Source: Rubellimicrobium arenae (GTDB lineage: Bacteria > Pseudomonadota > Alphaproteobacteria > Rhodobacterales > Rhodobacteraceae). From it: a DNA stretch of 64,000 bases. The stretch spans positions 92,886-156,885 of the forward strand of contig NZ_JAFMSS010000011.1 of assembly GCF_017916295.1 (NCBI RefSeq). Direction: 5' to 3'. Positions 25,424 through 33,738 of this stretch are shown here, in pieces. Under the pieces are notes generated by a model, which saw only the letters and a program-made list of their open reading frames with translations, made no database searches and was not told the DNA's origin. The position numbers and the translations under genes were made by a program. Within the stretch, counting starts at the first letter, position 1. Each line of letters opens with the position of its first letter.

Positions 25424-27001
25424 TCATCTCAGCATCGCGCGCTCGGCGTCACGGCCCCAACGTCGATCGAGGGGCGTGAGCGGCAGGTCCGGGCGGTCCG
25501 GATAGACCACGATCTTGCCCGAAACGCGTCCGCTCGCGACCGCCTCCAGCGCCGCCGGAAGAGCGTCCAGCCCGGCCACGGCCTTAATGTTGGTCGACAG
25601 GTCCAGTTCGCCCGACAGGACGCGATCCAGCACGCCCTGCATGTCCGCGACCGAGCATCCGGTCGACCCGATCAGCCGCAGGCCCGACAGCGCCACTCCG
25701 GCGAGGTCGAGCGGAATCTTCCGGCCGAACGGAAAGCCCGCGAAGACATTGAGAAGCCCATCCGGCGCAAGCCACCCCGCCGCCGTCGCGATGGCCTCGG
25801 GGTCCGGCGCGACCACGACCGCGTCGTCCAGTCCACCCGGCGCATGGTCCGCCACGGCGCGGGGCAGGGCGTCCGAATCGACCACCACCAGCTTGCGGCC
25901 GCGAGCGGCGGCAAGGGGACCGAAATCGGTTTCGAGGTCGGCCAGGCGCTTGCCCTTGCGCGACGAGGCCAGGATGGTCGACGGTCCGGCGTCGAGTTCC
26001 AGCAGGCGGTGGACATGGATGCGGCCCATGGCGCCGCCGGCGCCGTGGATCAGCGCCACGCCTCCGGGACGGACGTCGAACCGCTGCCGATCGGCGGACA
26101 GCGCGGTTCCGATCTCGGGGTCGGTGGTGCCCACGAAACTCAGGGCGTCGTAATGGATGCGCGCGGGGTCCACGCCGACCAGCCCCGGTGACGGACCGCG
26201 GCGCGCCTGGAGGAGAAGCCCGCCATCCGCGAGGGCATCCACGAGGGTCTCGAGTTCGCCGGCCGAAAGATCCCCGAGCGCAACGATGTCGTCGAACCGT
26301 TCCGCGCCGACCCCGGACAGGGCGCGGGCGGTGCCGCCAACGGGAAACGGCAGGCGTCCCCCGAGGACGGCGACATCTCCCCAGGCGGGGACATCGGCCA
26401 GCGTGAAGGCCTCGGCCCCGGGGCCAAGGACCACCAGCGCCCGCCCGCCCGGCAGGAAGCTCGTCCGCGCATTCGGGCGCCAGGCGCGCTCGATGCAGCC
26501 ATAGGGCTCCAGAAGGGCCACGTCGGCAGCCCCGAGGCTGTCGGGCACCTCGAAGACGTAGTCGGCCAGCACCTCGGGGCCGAGCACGATGTACTGCGCA
26601 AAGCCGCCCGGAAGGTCCATGCCGACGATCCGGCGTTCGCCGTCGATCCGCATGGCCGGTTGGAGGCCCAGCCGCTGCCCCGGCCGGAACCTGTCCTGCT
26701 GGCGCTGCCCCACGGAATGCACCCGCAGCGACACCTCATGGCCTAGGACGGTGTCGACCCCGGCGCCTTCGCGGAACAGCGGGTGGCTGGACCCCATCCG
26801 GACCACCTTGATGTCCGACGAGCAGATGGACGCCGCCTCGACGCGCGCGACCACCTCGGAGGGGCCGGGCACCGGGACGGGACCCTCCTCGGGCGTGCTG
26901 GCCAGAAGCTCCTCGAAGGAGCCGCCCCGGTAGGGCCAATGCCGGTTCAGCGGACCCGCCGCGCCAGAACGGGCGGCGTGGGATACGTCATTCCGTGCCA
27001 T
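25424..27001 (-). CDS. Long zinc-type (MDR) dehydrogenase with an extra central segment
   Basis: 525 residues, versus about 340-400 for ordinary medium-chain dehydrogenases. A GroES-like catalytic domain occupies about 40-170, with likely zinc ligands Cys60 (ASICSSD), His88-Glu89 (GHE) and Glu165 (LLEPYGCIERAW). The four-Cys structural zinc lobe is absent. A roughly 130-residue segment (about 180-310) resembling an additional nucleotide-binding half (GGRALVVLGPGAEAF) precedes the canonical Rossmann motif HGAGGAMG (319-326). It probably oxidises a polyol or sugar phosphate. The start overlaps the end of the RpiR gene by 14 bp; longer starts further into that gene are not credible. Confidence 0.85.
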   Translation of the reverse strand: MARNDVSHAARSGAAGPLNRHWPYRGGSFEELLASTPEEGPVPVPGPSEVVARVEAASICSSDIKVVRMGSSHPLFREGAGVDTVLGHEVSLRVHSVGQRQQDRFRPGQRLGLQPAMRIDGERRIVGMDLPGGFAQYIVLGPEVLADYVFEVPDSLGAADVALLEPYGCIERAWRPNARTSFLPGGRALVVLGPGAEAFTLADVPAWGDVAVLGGRLPFPVGGTARALSGVGAERFDDIVALGDLSAGELETLVDALADGGLLLQARRGPSPGLVGVDPARIHYDALSFVGTTDPEIGTALSADRQRFDVRPGGVALIHGAGGAMGRIHVHRLLELDAGPSTILASSRKGKRLADLETDFGPLAAARGRKLVVVDSDALPRAVADHAPGGLDDAVVVAPDPEAIATAAGWLAPDGLLNVFAGFPFGRKIPLDLAGVALSGLRLIGSTGCSVADMQGVLDRVLSGELDLSTNIKAVAGLDALPAALEAVASGRVSGKIVVYPDRPDLPLTPLDRRWGRDAERAMLR

Positions 27002-27905
27002 TCTGGCGCCTCGCGGTTCGGCTCGCCTGGATGAACTGGTTGCCGCGCCGGACGGCGGCCGCGGACGCGTCGTAGTCGTGGACGGCAACCAGCGAATAAA
27101 GGACGTCGATGGCAATGAGCTGGCCGAACTTCGAGACCATGCTCTCGTAGTAGAGAGGCTCGTCGCCGGAGGGCTGGTACCCGGCCGGGGTGATCAGCGT
27201 CACGTCGGCCTGCCGTGACAACGGCGAATCCGCGTAGGCCGTGATCGCGACGGTCGGCACGCCCGCCGCCTTGGCCGCGTACAGGGCCGTGACGGTCTGG
27301 TTCGTCCTGCCCGAGTCGCTGATCCCGATGGCGAGGGAGCCGGGGCGCAGCGACCCCGCCAGGAGGATCTGGTTGTTCCGGTCCCGATGAAAGATCGCGG
27401 GCTTGCCGATCCGGGCAAAGCGGAGCAGCGCGTTCTCGGCGGCAAGCGCCGACAGCCCGGCGGCAAAGAAGTAAAGCGTGCTCGCCTGTCCCACGAGGCG
27501 CGCCGCCTGCTCCAGGGCGGCGGGGTCAAGGGTCGAGAGGCAGGCCCGCGCCACGTCGGCGTTGCGGTGGGCGACCTTGGTCAGGATCGTGGAGGCGGTG
27601 TCGGTTCGGCCGATGTTCTCGTAGATCAGCCCCTCGTCCGGCGCTTGTCCGCGCGGCGCGGCGCCGCTTGCGCCTTCTTCCACCATCCGGAGCTGGAACG
27701 CCCGGTAGTTGGGAAGCCCGATCCCGCGCACGAAACGGCTGATCGAAGCTTCGGAGACTCCGCAGGTCGTGGCCAGCTCCCGGATGCTCATGCTGCGCAT
27801 CTCGGCGGGGCGGGCCAGGACTGCGTCGGCGACGACCTGCAGCGTCGGCTTGAGGCCGCCCCTGACGCTTTGGATGTGTTCCAGGATGCCGACTTCGGAT
27901 GCCAT
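26988..27905 (-). CDS. RpiR-family transcriptional regulator (HTH-SIS)
   Basis: 305 residues. The N-terminal HTH_6 domain (about 1-80) includes SIRELATTCGVSEASISRFVRGIGLPNYRAFQLRMVEE. A SIS phosphosugar-binding domain (about 125-260) includes the pattern IGISDSGRTNQTVTALYAAKAAG. These regulators respond to sugar phosphates. It is first in a minus-strand operon with the dehydrogenase and kinase, and divergent from the ribose-type importer. Two dyads in the shared 198-bp promoter region are likely operators. Confidence 0.94.
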   Translation of the reverse strand: MASEVGILEHIQSVRGGLKPTLQVVADAVLARPAEMRSMSIRELATTCGVSEASISRFVRGIGLPNYRAFQLRMVEEGASGAAPRGQAPDEGLIYENIGRTDTASTILTKVAHRNADVARACLSTLDPAALEQAARLVGQASTLYFFAAGLSALAAENALLRFARIGKPAIFHRDRNNQILLAGSLRPGSLAIGISDSGRTNQTVTALYAAKAAGVPTVAITAYADSPLSRQADVTLITPAGYQPSGDEPLYYESMVSKFGQLIAIDVLYSLVAVHDYDASAAAVRRGNQFIQASRTARRQNGTE

Positions 27906-27962
27906 CTCTTCGTTCCAAGGCGCCGCTGTCGGACGCTACCCTGACGTGAAATTAGCCGCCCG

Positions 27963-27994
27963 TGAAAGCCACTTTCAAGATACAAATTTTTGTA
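27963..27994. promoter_or_regulatory. Two adjacent dyads, candidate RpiR operators
   Basis: TGAAAG-CCA-CTTTCA at 27963-27977 and TACAAA-TT-TTTGTA at 27981-27994 are both perfect-arm dyads, only 3 bp apart, inside an AT-rich patch between the divergent rpiR-like and importer genes. A further TTTTCA half-site follows at about 28012. The position suits control of both transcripts by the RpiR protein. The identity of the binding protein is inferred. Confidence 0.5.
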
Positions 27995-28103
27995 GACAGC
28001 CATTTTCAGGCTGGTTAACTATTTCCCATCCGGATGCTGAGCCGGGAGGGCCGACGCTCATGGGGCGTGGCAGGTGCCAGCACCGAGACACCGGAGGAGA
28101 ACC

Positions 28104-29114
28104 ATGACCGCATCCATCGCCGCCCCACGCGCGTCCGCTGTCGCAGCCACCCTTGCCATCGCCGCAGCCCTGGCAGGCCCGGCCGTAGCGCAGGACGGGC
28201 GCACCTACATCTACGCGTCGCAACTCCAGGGCCATCCGTACCTGCTCGACAGCCTGCTGGGCATGGACTACGCCCAGGAGAAGTTCGGCGTCACGGTTGA
28301 ACGGCTCGGCCCGCAGGGCTGGGACCCCGTCGCCGGCGCCGAGGCGGTGGAGCAGGCGATCGCCCGCAAGCCCGACGGCATCATCACGACCCTGTGGGAG
28401 CCGGGCGCCGTGCCGGGTATCCGGCGGGCGATGGAGCAGGGCATCCCCGTCGTCGTGATCGAGGCGGTGACGCCCGACAACGGTGGCGCGCTGACCTTCA
28501 TCGGCCTGGACAACTACCAGGCCGGCGTCGACACCGCCAAGGAGCTGATCGCCCGTGGCGGCAATTCCGGCACCTATGTCGCGTCCGGCAACTGGGGCGC
28601 GTCCAACACCGACGCCAAGTTCCAGGGCATGGTCGACTACCTCGAAGCCAACTCCGAATGGGAGCTCGCCGGGCGGATCGACGACAAGGCCACGACCTCG
28701 GCGGCGATCGACGCGGCCAAGACGATGTTCAACACCTACCCGGACATCACGGCGGTGGTCGGGCTCGACAGCTCGTCCGGCACGGGGATCTGCCTCGCCG
28801 CCGAGGAGCTCGAGATGGACATCGAGGATCTGACCGTCATCGTCCACGACCGCGAGGACCCGGTCCTCGAATGCATCGCGGACGGGGTGATCGACGCGTC
28901 CATCATCAACAAGACGGCGCTCCAGGCCTTCCTCGCGGTGCAGATGCTCGAAGCCTACAACGATGCGGCCACCGGCCTCGCCACGGTGCCGATCTCGGCG
29001 GACAACGCCGCGGCGGGCGTCAATCCGTTCCCGCAGGCCATCTACATGGGCACCGAGGTGATCGACGCCGAGAACGTCGACCAGTTCGAACGCCAGGCCC
29101 TGCCGCAGTTCTGA
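28104..29114 (+). CDS. Ribose-type ABC substrate-binding protein
   Basis: 336 residues. Signal peptide (about 1-32, ending GPAVAQ). The mature protein is a type I periplasmic binding protein of the RbsB/LacI fold: TYIYASQLQGHPYLLDSLLGMDYAQEKF, ARKPDGIITTLWEP, GLDNYQAGVDTAKELI and VVGLDSSSGTG. The ATG at 28104 follows GGAGGAG by 5 nt; the in-frame ATG 30 bp upstream is weaker. First gene of an importer operon divergent from the RpiR gene. The ligand is likely a polyol or ketose given the kinase and dehydrogenase opposite. Confidence 0.93.
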   Translation: MTASIAAPRASAVAATLAIAAALAGPAVAQDGRTYIYASQLQGHPYLLDSLLGMDYAQEKFGVTVERLGPQGWDPVAGAEAVEQAIARKPDGIITTLWEPGAVPGIRRAMEQGIPVVVIEAVTPDNGGALTFIGLDNYQAGVDTAKELIARGGNSGTYVASGNWGASNTDAKFQGMVDYLEANSEWELAGRIDDKATTSAAIDAAKTMFNTYPDITAVVGLDSSSGTGICLAAEELEMDIEDLTVIVHDREDPVLECIADGVIDASIINKTALQAFLAVQMLEAYNDAATGLATVPISADNAAAGVNPFPQAIYMGTEVIDAENVDQFERQALPQF

Positions 29115-29123
29115 CCGTCAGGC

Positions 29124-29151
29124 CCGCCCGGAGCGCAAAGGCTCCGGGCGG
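29124..29151 (+). other. Intercistronic stem-loop after the binding-protein gene
   Basis: CCGCCCGGAGC (29124-29134) and GCTCCGGGCGG (29141-29151) form a perfect 11-bp stem with a 6-nt loop, 10 bp after the stop and 21 bp before the ATPase gene. No T-run. Such elements commonly stabilise the abundant binding-protein message and reduce read-through. Confidence 0.6.
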
Positions 29152-29172
29152 ACGCTCGCAAGGGAGGATGCG

Positions 29173-30696
29173 ATGACGATTGCCGAACCCGTCCGCGTCG
29201 AGGGCGCCAGGCCCGCCGGGACGATCCTTGAACTCCGGGGCGTGTCCAAGTCCTACGGGGCCGTCCGCGCGCTCCGCGACGTGTCCTTCCGCGTCGCCCG
29301 GGGCGAGGTGCACGCCATCCTGGGCGAGAACGGGGCCGGCAAGAGCACCACGCTCAAGATCATCAACGGCGAGATCGAACCCGACGAAGGCGAGATCCTC
29401 CTGGCCGGAGCCGCGACCCGCGCCCGCGACCGCAAGTCCGGCGACATCGCGATGGTTCACCAGGAACTCGCCGTCTTTCCCAACATGTCGGTGGCCGAGA
29501 ACATCTTCGTCGGCCGAATGCCGCGCCGGGGCGGGCGGATCGACTTCCCCCGGCTGCACGCGCGGGCGGCCGAGCTCCTGCGGCTCTTCGGCCTCCAGAT
29601 CGACACGCGCGAGATCCTGGGCAGCCTCACGCCCGGGCAGCAGCAGATCGTCGAGATCCTGCGCGCCGTCGAAAGCGACGCGAGCCTCCTCATCCTGGAC
29701 GAGCCGACCTCCGGCCTCAACAACCACGAGGCGGAGACGCTGCTGTCCCTGATCCAGCGGCTGCGCGACGGCGGGCACACGATCCTTTACGTCTCGCACC
29801 GGCTCCAAGAGGTGCTGGAGATCGCCGACCACGTGACCGTCCTGCGGGACGGCCAGTTCGTGGAAACCCTCCGGAACGAGGGGATCGGCGAGGATGACCT
29901 GATCCGCCGCATGGTGGGCCGCGACCTCGGCCCGGTCAGCGCCCCCGACACGGCGGCCCTGGCCGACGCCCCCGTAGCCTTTGCCGTTAGGGGGCTGTCG
30001 ATGGCGGGACAGTTCCAGGACATGCAGATCGAGGTCCGAAAGGGCGAGATCGTCGGGGTCTTCGGGCTGGAAGGTTCGGGTGCCGAGCAGTTCTCCCAGT
30101 CCCTGTTCGGGATCGTGCCGCCGACCTCGGGGCGCATGGAGCTGGACGGCCGCCCTGTGCGCGACATCAGCCCCTCGGCGCTGATGCGCGCCGGCATGGC
30201 CTACCTGAACGGCAACCGCAAGGAAGCGGGGCTCTACATGGAGCGGTCCATCGCCGACAACGTATCCGCCCCCATCCTGGACCGCCTGTCGCGCTGGGGC
30301 ATGGTGGACCGCCGGCAGGTCCTCGACCGCGCCCGCGAGGACATCCGCCGCTTCGCCGTCCGCGTGCCCGGTCCCGAGGGCCTGCCCAAGCAGCTTTCGG
30401 GCGGCAACCAGCAGAAGGTGATGGTCTCGGCTTGCCTCGCCAACGATCCGCGCGTGATCATCCTCAACGAACCCACCCGGGGCGTGGACGTGGGCGCCAA
30501 GGCCGAGGTGCACGACGCCGCGCGGGCCGAGGCCGCCCAGGGCAAGGCCGTTCTCGTGTTCTCCTCGGACTTGCCCGAGCTCCTGCGGCTCGCGCACCGA
30601 ATCGTCGTCATGCGATCGCGCCGCCTCGCGGGCGAGGTGGCAGGCCAGGCAATGACCGAAGAGGCGGTGATGGCGCTGGCCGCCGGAACCCGCTGA
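29173..30696 (+). CDS. Ribose-type ABC importer ATPase with two nucleotide-binding domains
   Basis: 507 residues, the RbsA/XylG/MglA class. N-domain: Walker A GENGAGKST, degenerate signature LTPGQQQIVEI, Walker B LLILDEPTSGL, switch YVSHRLQEV. C-domain: degenerate Walker A FGLEGSGAEQ, canonical signature LSGGNQQKV, Walker B VIILNEPTRGVD. This split of intact motifs is usual for the class. It energises the two permeases encoded directly downstream. Confidence 0.95.
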   Translation: MTIAEPVRVEGARPAGTILELRGVSKSYGAVRALRDVSFRVARGEVHAILGENGAGKSTTLKIINGEIEPDEGEILLAGAATRARDRKSGDIAMVHQELAVFPNMSVAENIFVGRMPRRGGRIDFPRLHARAAELLRLFGLQIDTREILGSLTPGQQQIVEILRAVESDASLLILDEPTSGLNNHEAETLLSLIQRLRDGGHTILYVSHRLQEVLEIADHVTVLRDGQFVETLRNEGIGEDDLIRRMVGRDLGPVSAPDTAALADAPVAFAVRGLSMAGQFQDMQIEVRKGEIVGVFGLEGSGAEQFSQSLFGIVPPTSGRMELDGRPVRDISPSALMRAGMAYLNGNRKEAGLYMERSIADNVSAPILDRLSRWGMVDRRQVLDRAREDIRRFAVRVPGPEGLPKQLSGGNQQKVMVSACLANDPRVIILNEPTRGVDVGAKAEVHDAARAEAAQGKAVLVFSSDLPELLRLAHRIVVMRSRRLAGEVAGQAMTEEAVMALAAGTR

Positions 30697-30710
30697 GGAG
30701 GGATGGACAG

Positions 30711-31700
30711 ATGATGAGCCAGCAGCTCGAACAGATCACCCCGGTCCGCAGGTTCCGCTTCGGCGGCGCGCGGGGCTTCGGCTCGAACGTCCTGCCGCTC
30801 GCGCTGGTCACGGCCGCCGTGGCCGTGTTCCTGGCCGCCACGCAGCCCAACTTCGCCACGGCGTCCAACCTCAACTCGGTCCTCTTTGGCGTGTCCATCG
30901 AGTTCCTGGCGATCATCGGCTTCACCTATGTCATGGTGATGCGCGAGATCGACCTGTCGGTGGGATCGGTCTTCGCCCTGACGGGGATGCTCACGGGGAC
31001 GCTCCTCGTCGCAGACTGGCCGTTCTGGCCGGCCGCGCTGGTGGCGCTCGGGGTGGCGGCGCTGATCGGGTTCATCAACGGCTTCCTCGTGGTCCGCTTC
31101 AACATCAACTCCCTGATGCTGACGATCGGGACGATGCTGCTGGTCCGGGGGCTCGCCAACGTGCTGGCCAACAGCCTGGGCGGGCAGACCTACCCGCGCG
31201 CCTTCCGGCAGTTCGCCCGGACCGACCTGTTCGACATCCGCATCACGATCGTCGTCATGGTCGTCGCCGTGCTGGCCGCCTGGGTGTTCCAGCGCCAGTC
31301 CGCGCTGTTCCGGAAGATGTGCTTCATCGGCGAGAACGTCCGCTCGGCCGTCCTGCACGGCATCCGGGTCGGCCGCATCAAGATCCTGGCCTTCGTGCTC
31401 AGCTCGGTGACGGCGGGCATCGCGGGCATCTTCACCGCCTCGCGGATCACCCATGCCGACACGCAGATGGGCATGGGGCTCGAGTTCGTCATGGTCACCG
31501 CGGCGATCATCGGCGGCGCCAGCCTTTATGGCGGGCGGGGCGACCTGCGCGGCTCCGCGCTCGGGCTGCTGCTTCTGGCCCTGGTGCTGAACGGGATGAT
31601 CATGTTCGACATCGAGCCGGTCTTCCAGCAGTTCGTCATCGGTGCGCTCCTGATCGCGACCGTCGCCTTCGACACCGTCCTCAACCGCCGCGCCAAGTGA
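30711..31700 (+). CDS. Ribose-type ABC importer permease 1
   Basis: 329 residues, 8-10 membrane helices of the RbsC family. Family patterns: VMVMREIDLSVGSVFALTGM, GFINGFLVVRFNINSLMLTIGTMLLVRG and GGASLYGGRGDLRGSALG. The ATG at 30711 follows a GAGGAGGGA ribosome-binding site; earlier in-frame starts lie within the ATPase gene. A second, different permease follows after 7 bp, so the channel is probably a heterodimer. Confidence 0.93.
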   Translation: MMSQQLEQITPVRRFRFGGARGFGSNVLPLALVTAAVAVFLAATQPNFATASNLNSVLFGVSIEFLAIIGFTYVMVMREIDLSVGSVFALTGMLTGTLLVADWPFWPAALVALGVAALIGFINGFLVVRFNINSLMLTIGTMLLVRGLANVLANSLGGQTYPRAFRQFARTDLFDIRITIVVMVVAVLAAWVFQRQSALFRKMCFIGENVRSAVLHGIRVGRIKILAFVLSSVTAGIAGIFTASRITHADTQMGMGLEFVMVTAAIIGGASLYGGRGDLRGSALGLLLLALVLNGMIMFDIEPVFQQFVIGALLIATVAFDTVLNRRAK

Positions 31701-31707
31701 GGCCGAG

Positions 31708-32733
31708 ATGACCGACACGATCCGCAAGACTTCGTTCCTCCGCTCCGCCCGGCTCGAACAGGAAAGCCTCACCTTCGGCGTGGTCCTCCTTCTGGCCGTG
31801 GCGCTGTCGGTGGTGTCCCCGGCGTTTCTCGACGGCAACAACCTCGCCTCGCTCCAGACCGCGCTGGCGCCGAACCTCATCGTCGCGCTGGGGATGATGA
31901 CGCTGTTCATGATCGGGCGGTTCGACCTGTCGGTCGGCGCGGTCATGGGGATCTCCGGCATCGCCTCGGCCATGGCGCTGGAGGCCGGGATGCCCGTTCC
32001 GGTCGCCTTCCTGGCCGGGATCGCGACGGGGCTCCTGATCGGGGCCTTCAACGGGCTGATGGTGGCGCGGCTCGGGATCAACCACCTCATCGTGACGCTG
32101 GGCGTGCTCTACATGACCCGCGGCGTGATCGAGGTCGTGATGTCAGGGGAAAAGCTCGCGGGCTTCACGAGCTTCCCGCCGGCTTTCAACCTTCTGGGCC
32201 AATGGGAGGTCGGCGGCCTGTCGGGCCTGTTCCTCTTCGCGCTCCTGCTCTGCATCGGGTTCGAGGCGTTCCTGCGGTTGACCTTCCGGGGCCGCTCGCT
32301 GCTGTTCCTGGGCGGCAACCCGCAGGCCGCCGAGGCGACCGGGATCCGCCGCCGCTCGACCGAGTTCTGGTGCTTCGTGCTGTCGGGCGGACTCGCGGCC
32401 CTGGCCGGGGTGCTGATGACCGCGCGGGTCGGCATGGCCAACCGCTACATGGGCGAGGGGCTGGAGATGCAGATCTTCATCGCCTGCCTGATCGGCGGCG
32501 GCTCGATCGCGGGTGGCAAGGGAAGCTACGCCGGGGCGCTGGCCGGGGTGCTGTTCGTGACGCTGCTCACCAACGCGTTCAACCTCCTGTCCGTCCCGTC
32601 CGAATGGCAGGCCGTGGTGATCGGCGCGGTCCTCGTCCTCGTGGTGGTGGTCGACGGCATCATGGTGCTCCGCAAGTCCGGCCGCCCCTGGAGCAGCATC
32701 CTGGGTCCGTTCCCGAACAGGCTGTCGGCCTGA
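31708..32733 (+). CDS. Ribose-type ABC importer permease 2
   Basis: 341 residues, RbsC family, paralogous to the preceding gene: MTLFMIGRFDLSVGAVMGISGIAS, FNGLMVARLGINHLIVTLGVLYMTRGVIE and GGGSIAGGKGSYAGALAGVL. Ends 5 bp before a GC-rich intercistronic hairpin. Two permease genes are the heterodimeric variant of the ribose-type importer. Confidence 0.93.
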   Translation: MTDTIRKTSFLRSARLEQESLTFGVVLLLAVALSVVSPAFLDGNNLASLQTALAPNLIVALGMMTLFMIGRFDLSVGAVMGISGIASAMALEAGMPVPVAFLAGIATGLLIGAFNGLMVARLGINHLIVTLGVLYMTRGVIEVVMSGEKLAGFTSFPPAFNLLGQWEVGGLSGLFLFALLLCIGFEAFLRLTFRGRSLLFLGGNPQAAEATGIRRRSTEFWCFVLSGGLAALAGVLMTARVGMANRYMGEGLEMQIFIACLIGGGSIAGGKGSYAGALAGVLFVTLLTNAFNLLSVPSEWQAVVIGAVLVLVVVVDGIMVLRKSGRPWSSILGPFPNRLSA

Positions 32734-32737
32734 GTCC

Positions 32738-32766
32738 ACGGCCCGGCGTCCCCGGGGGCGGGCCGT
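32738..32766 (+). other. GC-rich stem-loop after the importer operon
   Basis: ACGGCCCG (32738-32745) pairs with CGGGCCGT (32759-32766), 8 bp, with further CCAC/GTGG pairing outside. It lies between the last permease and the SDR gene. No T-run, so attenuation or RNA processing rather than full termination is likely. Confidence 0.4.
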
Positions 32767-32838
32767 CGTGGCCGCCCAAGGGAACCACTTCCCCGCATCC
32801 GGCCTTGGAGGGCGACCCCCTTGGCTTCGGAGCGTGAC

Positions 32839-33636
32839 ATGCCTGACGACGACACCCGGCCTTTGGCCGTGATCACCGGCGGCTCGAATGGGATCGGCCT
32901 GTCGCTGGCCCGCCAGTTCGCCGAGAACGGCTACGACCTCGTGCTGGCGGCCGAGGATCCGCAGCACCTGCGCGAGGCCGCCGAAGCTCTCGCGCCGACC
33001 GGGGCCAAGGTGGACACCCACGCCAGCGACCTCGCGACCGAATCCGGCGTGGACCAGCTTTACGGCAGCCTGCGGGGCCGGACGGTCGATACCCTGTGCG
33101 TCAACGCCGGGGTCGGTCTGGGCGGCGCCTTCGCCGACACGGACCTCCAGCGCGAGCTGCGGATGATCGACCTCAACGTCCGGGGCGCGGTCCAGCTCAC
33201 CAAGCTTGTGCTCCGGGACATGATCTCCCGCGACCAGGGCCGGATCCTGCTCACGTCCTCGATCGCGGCGACGATGCCGGATCCGTTCGAGGCGGTCTAC
33301 GGCGGCACCAAGGTCTTCCTGCGCTGGTTCGGCGAGGCGCTGCGGAACGAGCTCAAGGACACGGGCATCGCCGTCACGGTGCTGATGCCCGGCGTCACCG
33401 ACACCGACTTCTTCCACCGCGCCGACATGGACGATACCCGCGCGGGCGCGTCGCAAGGCAAGGACGATCCCGACGTCGTGGCCAAGGCCGCGTTCGAGGC
33501 GCTGATGGCCGACCGGCACAAGGTCGTCCCCACGCTCAAGAACAAGGTCATGGCCGGGATTGCGGACGTCACCCCGGCGCCGTTGGCGGCGCAGATCCAC
33601 CGCGGCCTCTCCGAGCCCGGATCCGGCAAGACATGA
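32839..33636 (+). CDS. Short-chain dehydrogenase/reductase (SDR)
   Basis: 265 residues from the ATG at 32839; a TTG at 32821 is an alternative. The dinucleotide-binding motif is TGGSNGIGLSLA, followed by CVNAGVG (NAG motif). The catalytic Ser is in LLTSSIAATMP and the YxxxK in AVYGGTKVFL. Product may act on the locus's sugar or polyol, but SDRs are too diverse for a substrate call. It closes the plus-strand carbohydrate cluster, facing a convergent esterase. Confidence 0.9.
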   Translation: MPDDDTRPLAVITGGSNGIGLSLARQFAENGYDLVLAAEDPQHLREAAEALAPTGAKVDTHASDLATESGVDQLYGSLRGRTVDTLCVNAGVGLGGAFADTDLQRELRMIDLNVRGAVQLTKLVLRDMISRDQGRILLTSSIAATMPDPFEAVYGGTKVFLRWFGEALRNELKDTGIAVTVLMPGVTDTDFFHRADMDDTRAGASQGKDDPDVVAKAAFEALMADRHKVVPTLKNKVMAGIADVTPAPLAAQIHRGLSEPGSGKT

Positions 33637-33697
33637 CGTGACCGGCCGCCTCGTCCCGGGGGATGGGTCGGCTCGGGCGTCCTCGGGTGTCAGAACC

Positions 33698-33716
33698 CAC
33701 CCCATTCGGATGGGTG
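33698..33716. terminator. Stem-loop between convergent SDR and esterase genes
   Basis: CACCCCAT and ATGGGTG pair around a TCGG loop, with one bulged C, in the 102-bp convergent gap. A plausible weak bidirectional terminator. Confidence 0.35.
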
Positions 33717-33738
33717 CGTATTCAGGGCTGTCCGGCGG

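Noticed and set aside
30234..32090. 618-codon minus-strand frame
   Set aside because: Antisense to importer ATPase and permease genes; composition typical of shadow frames.
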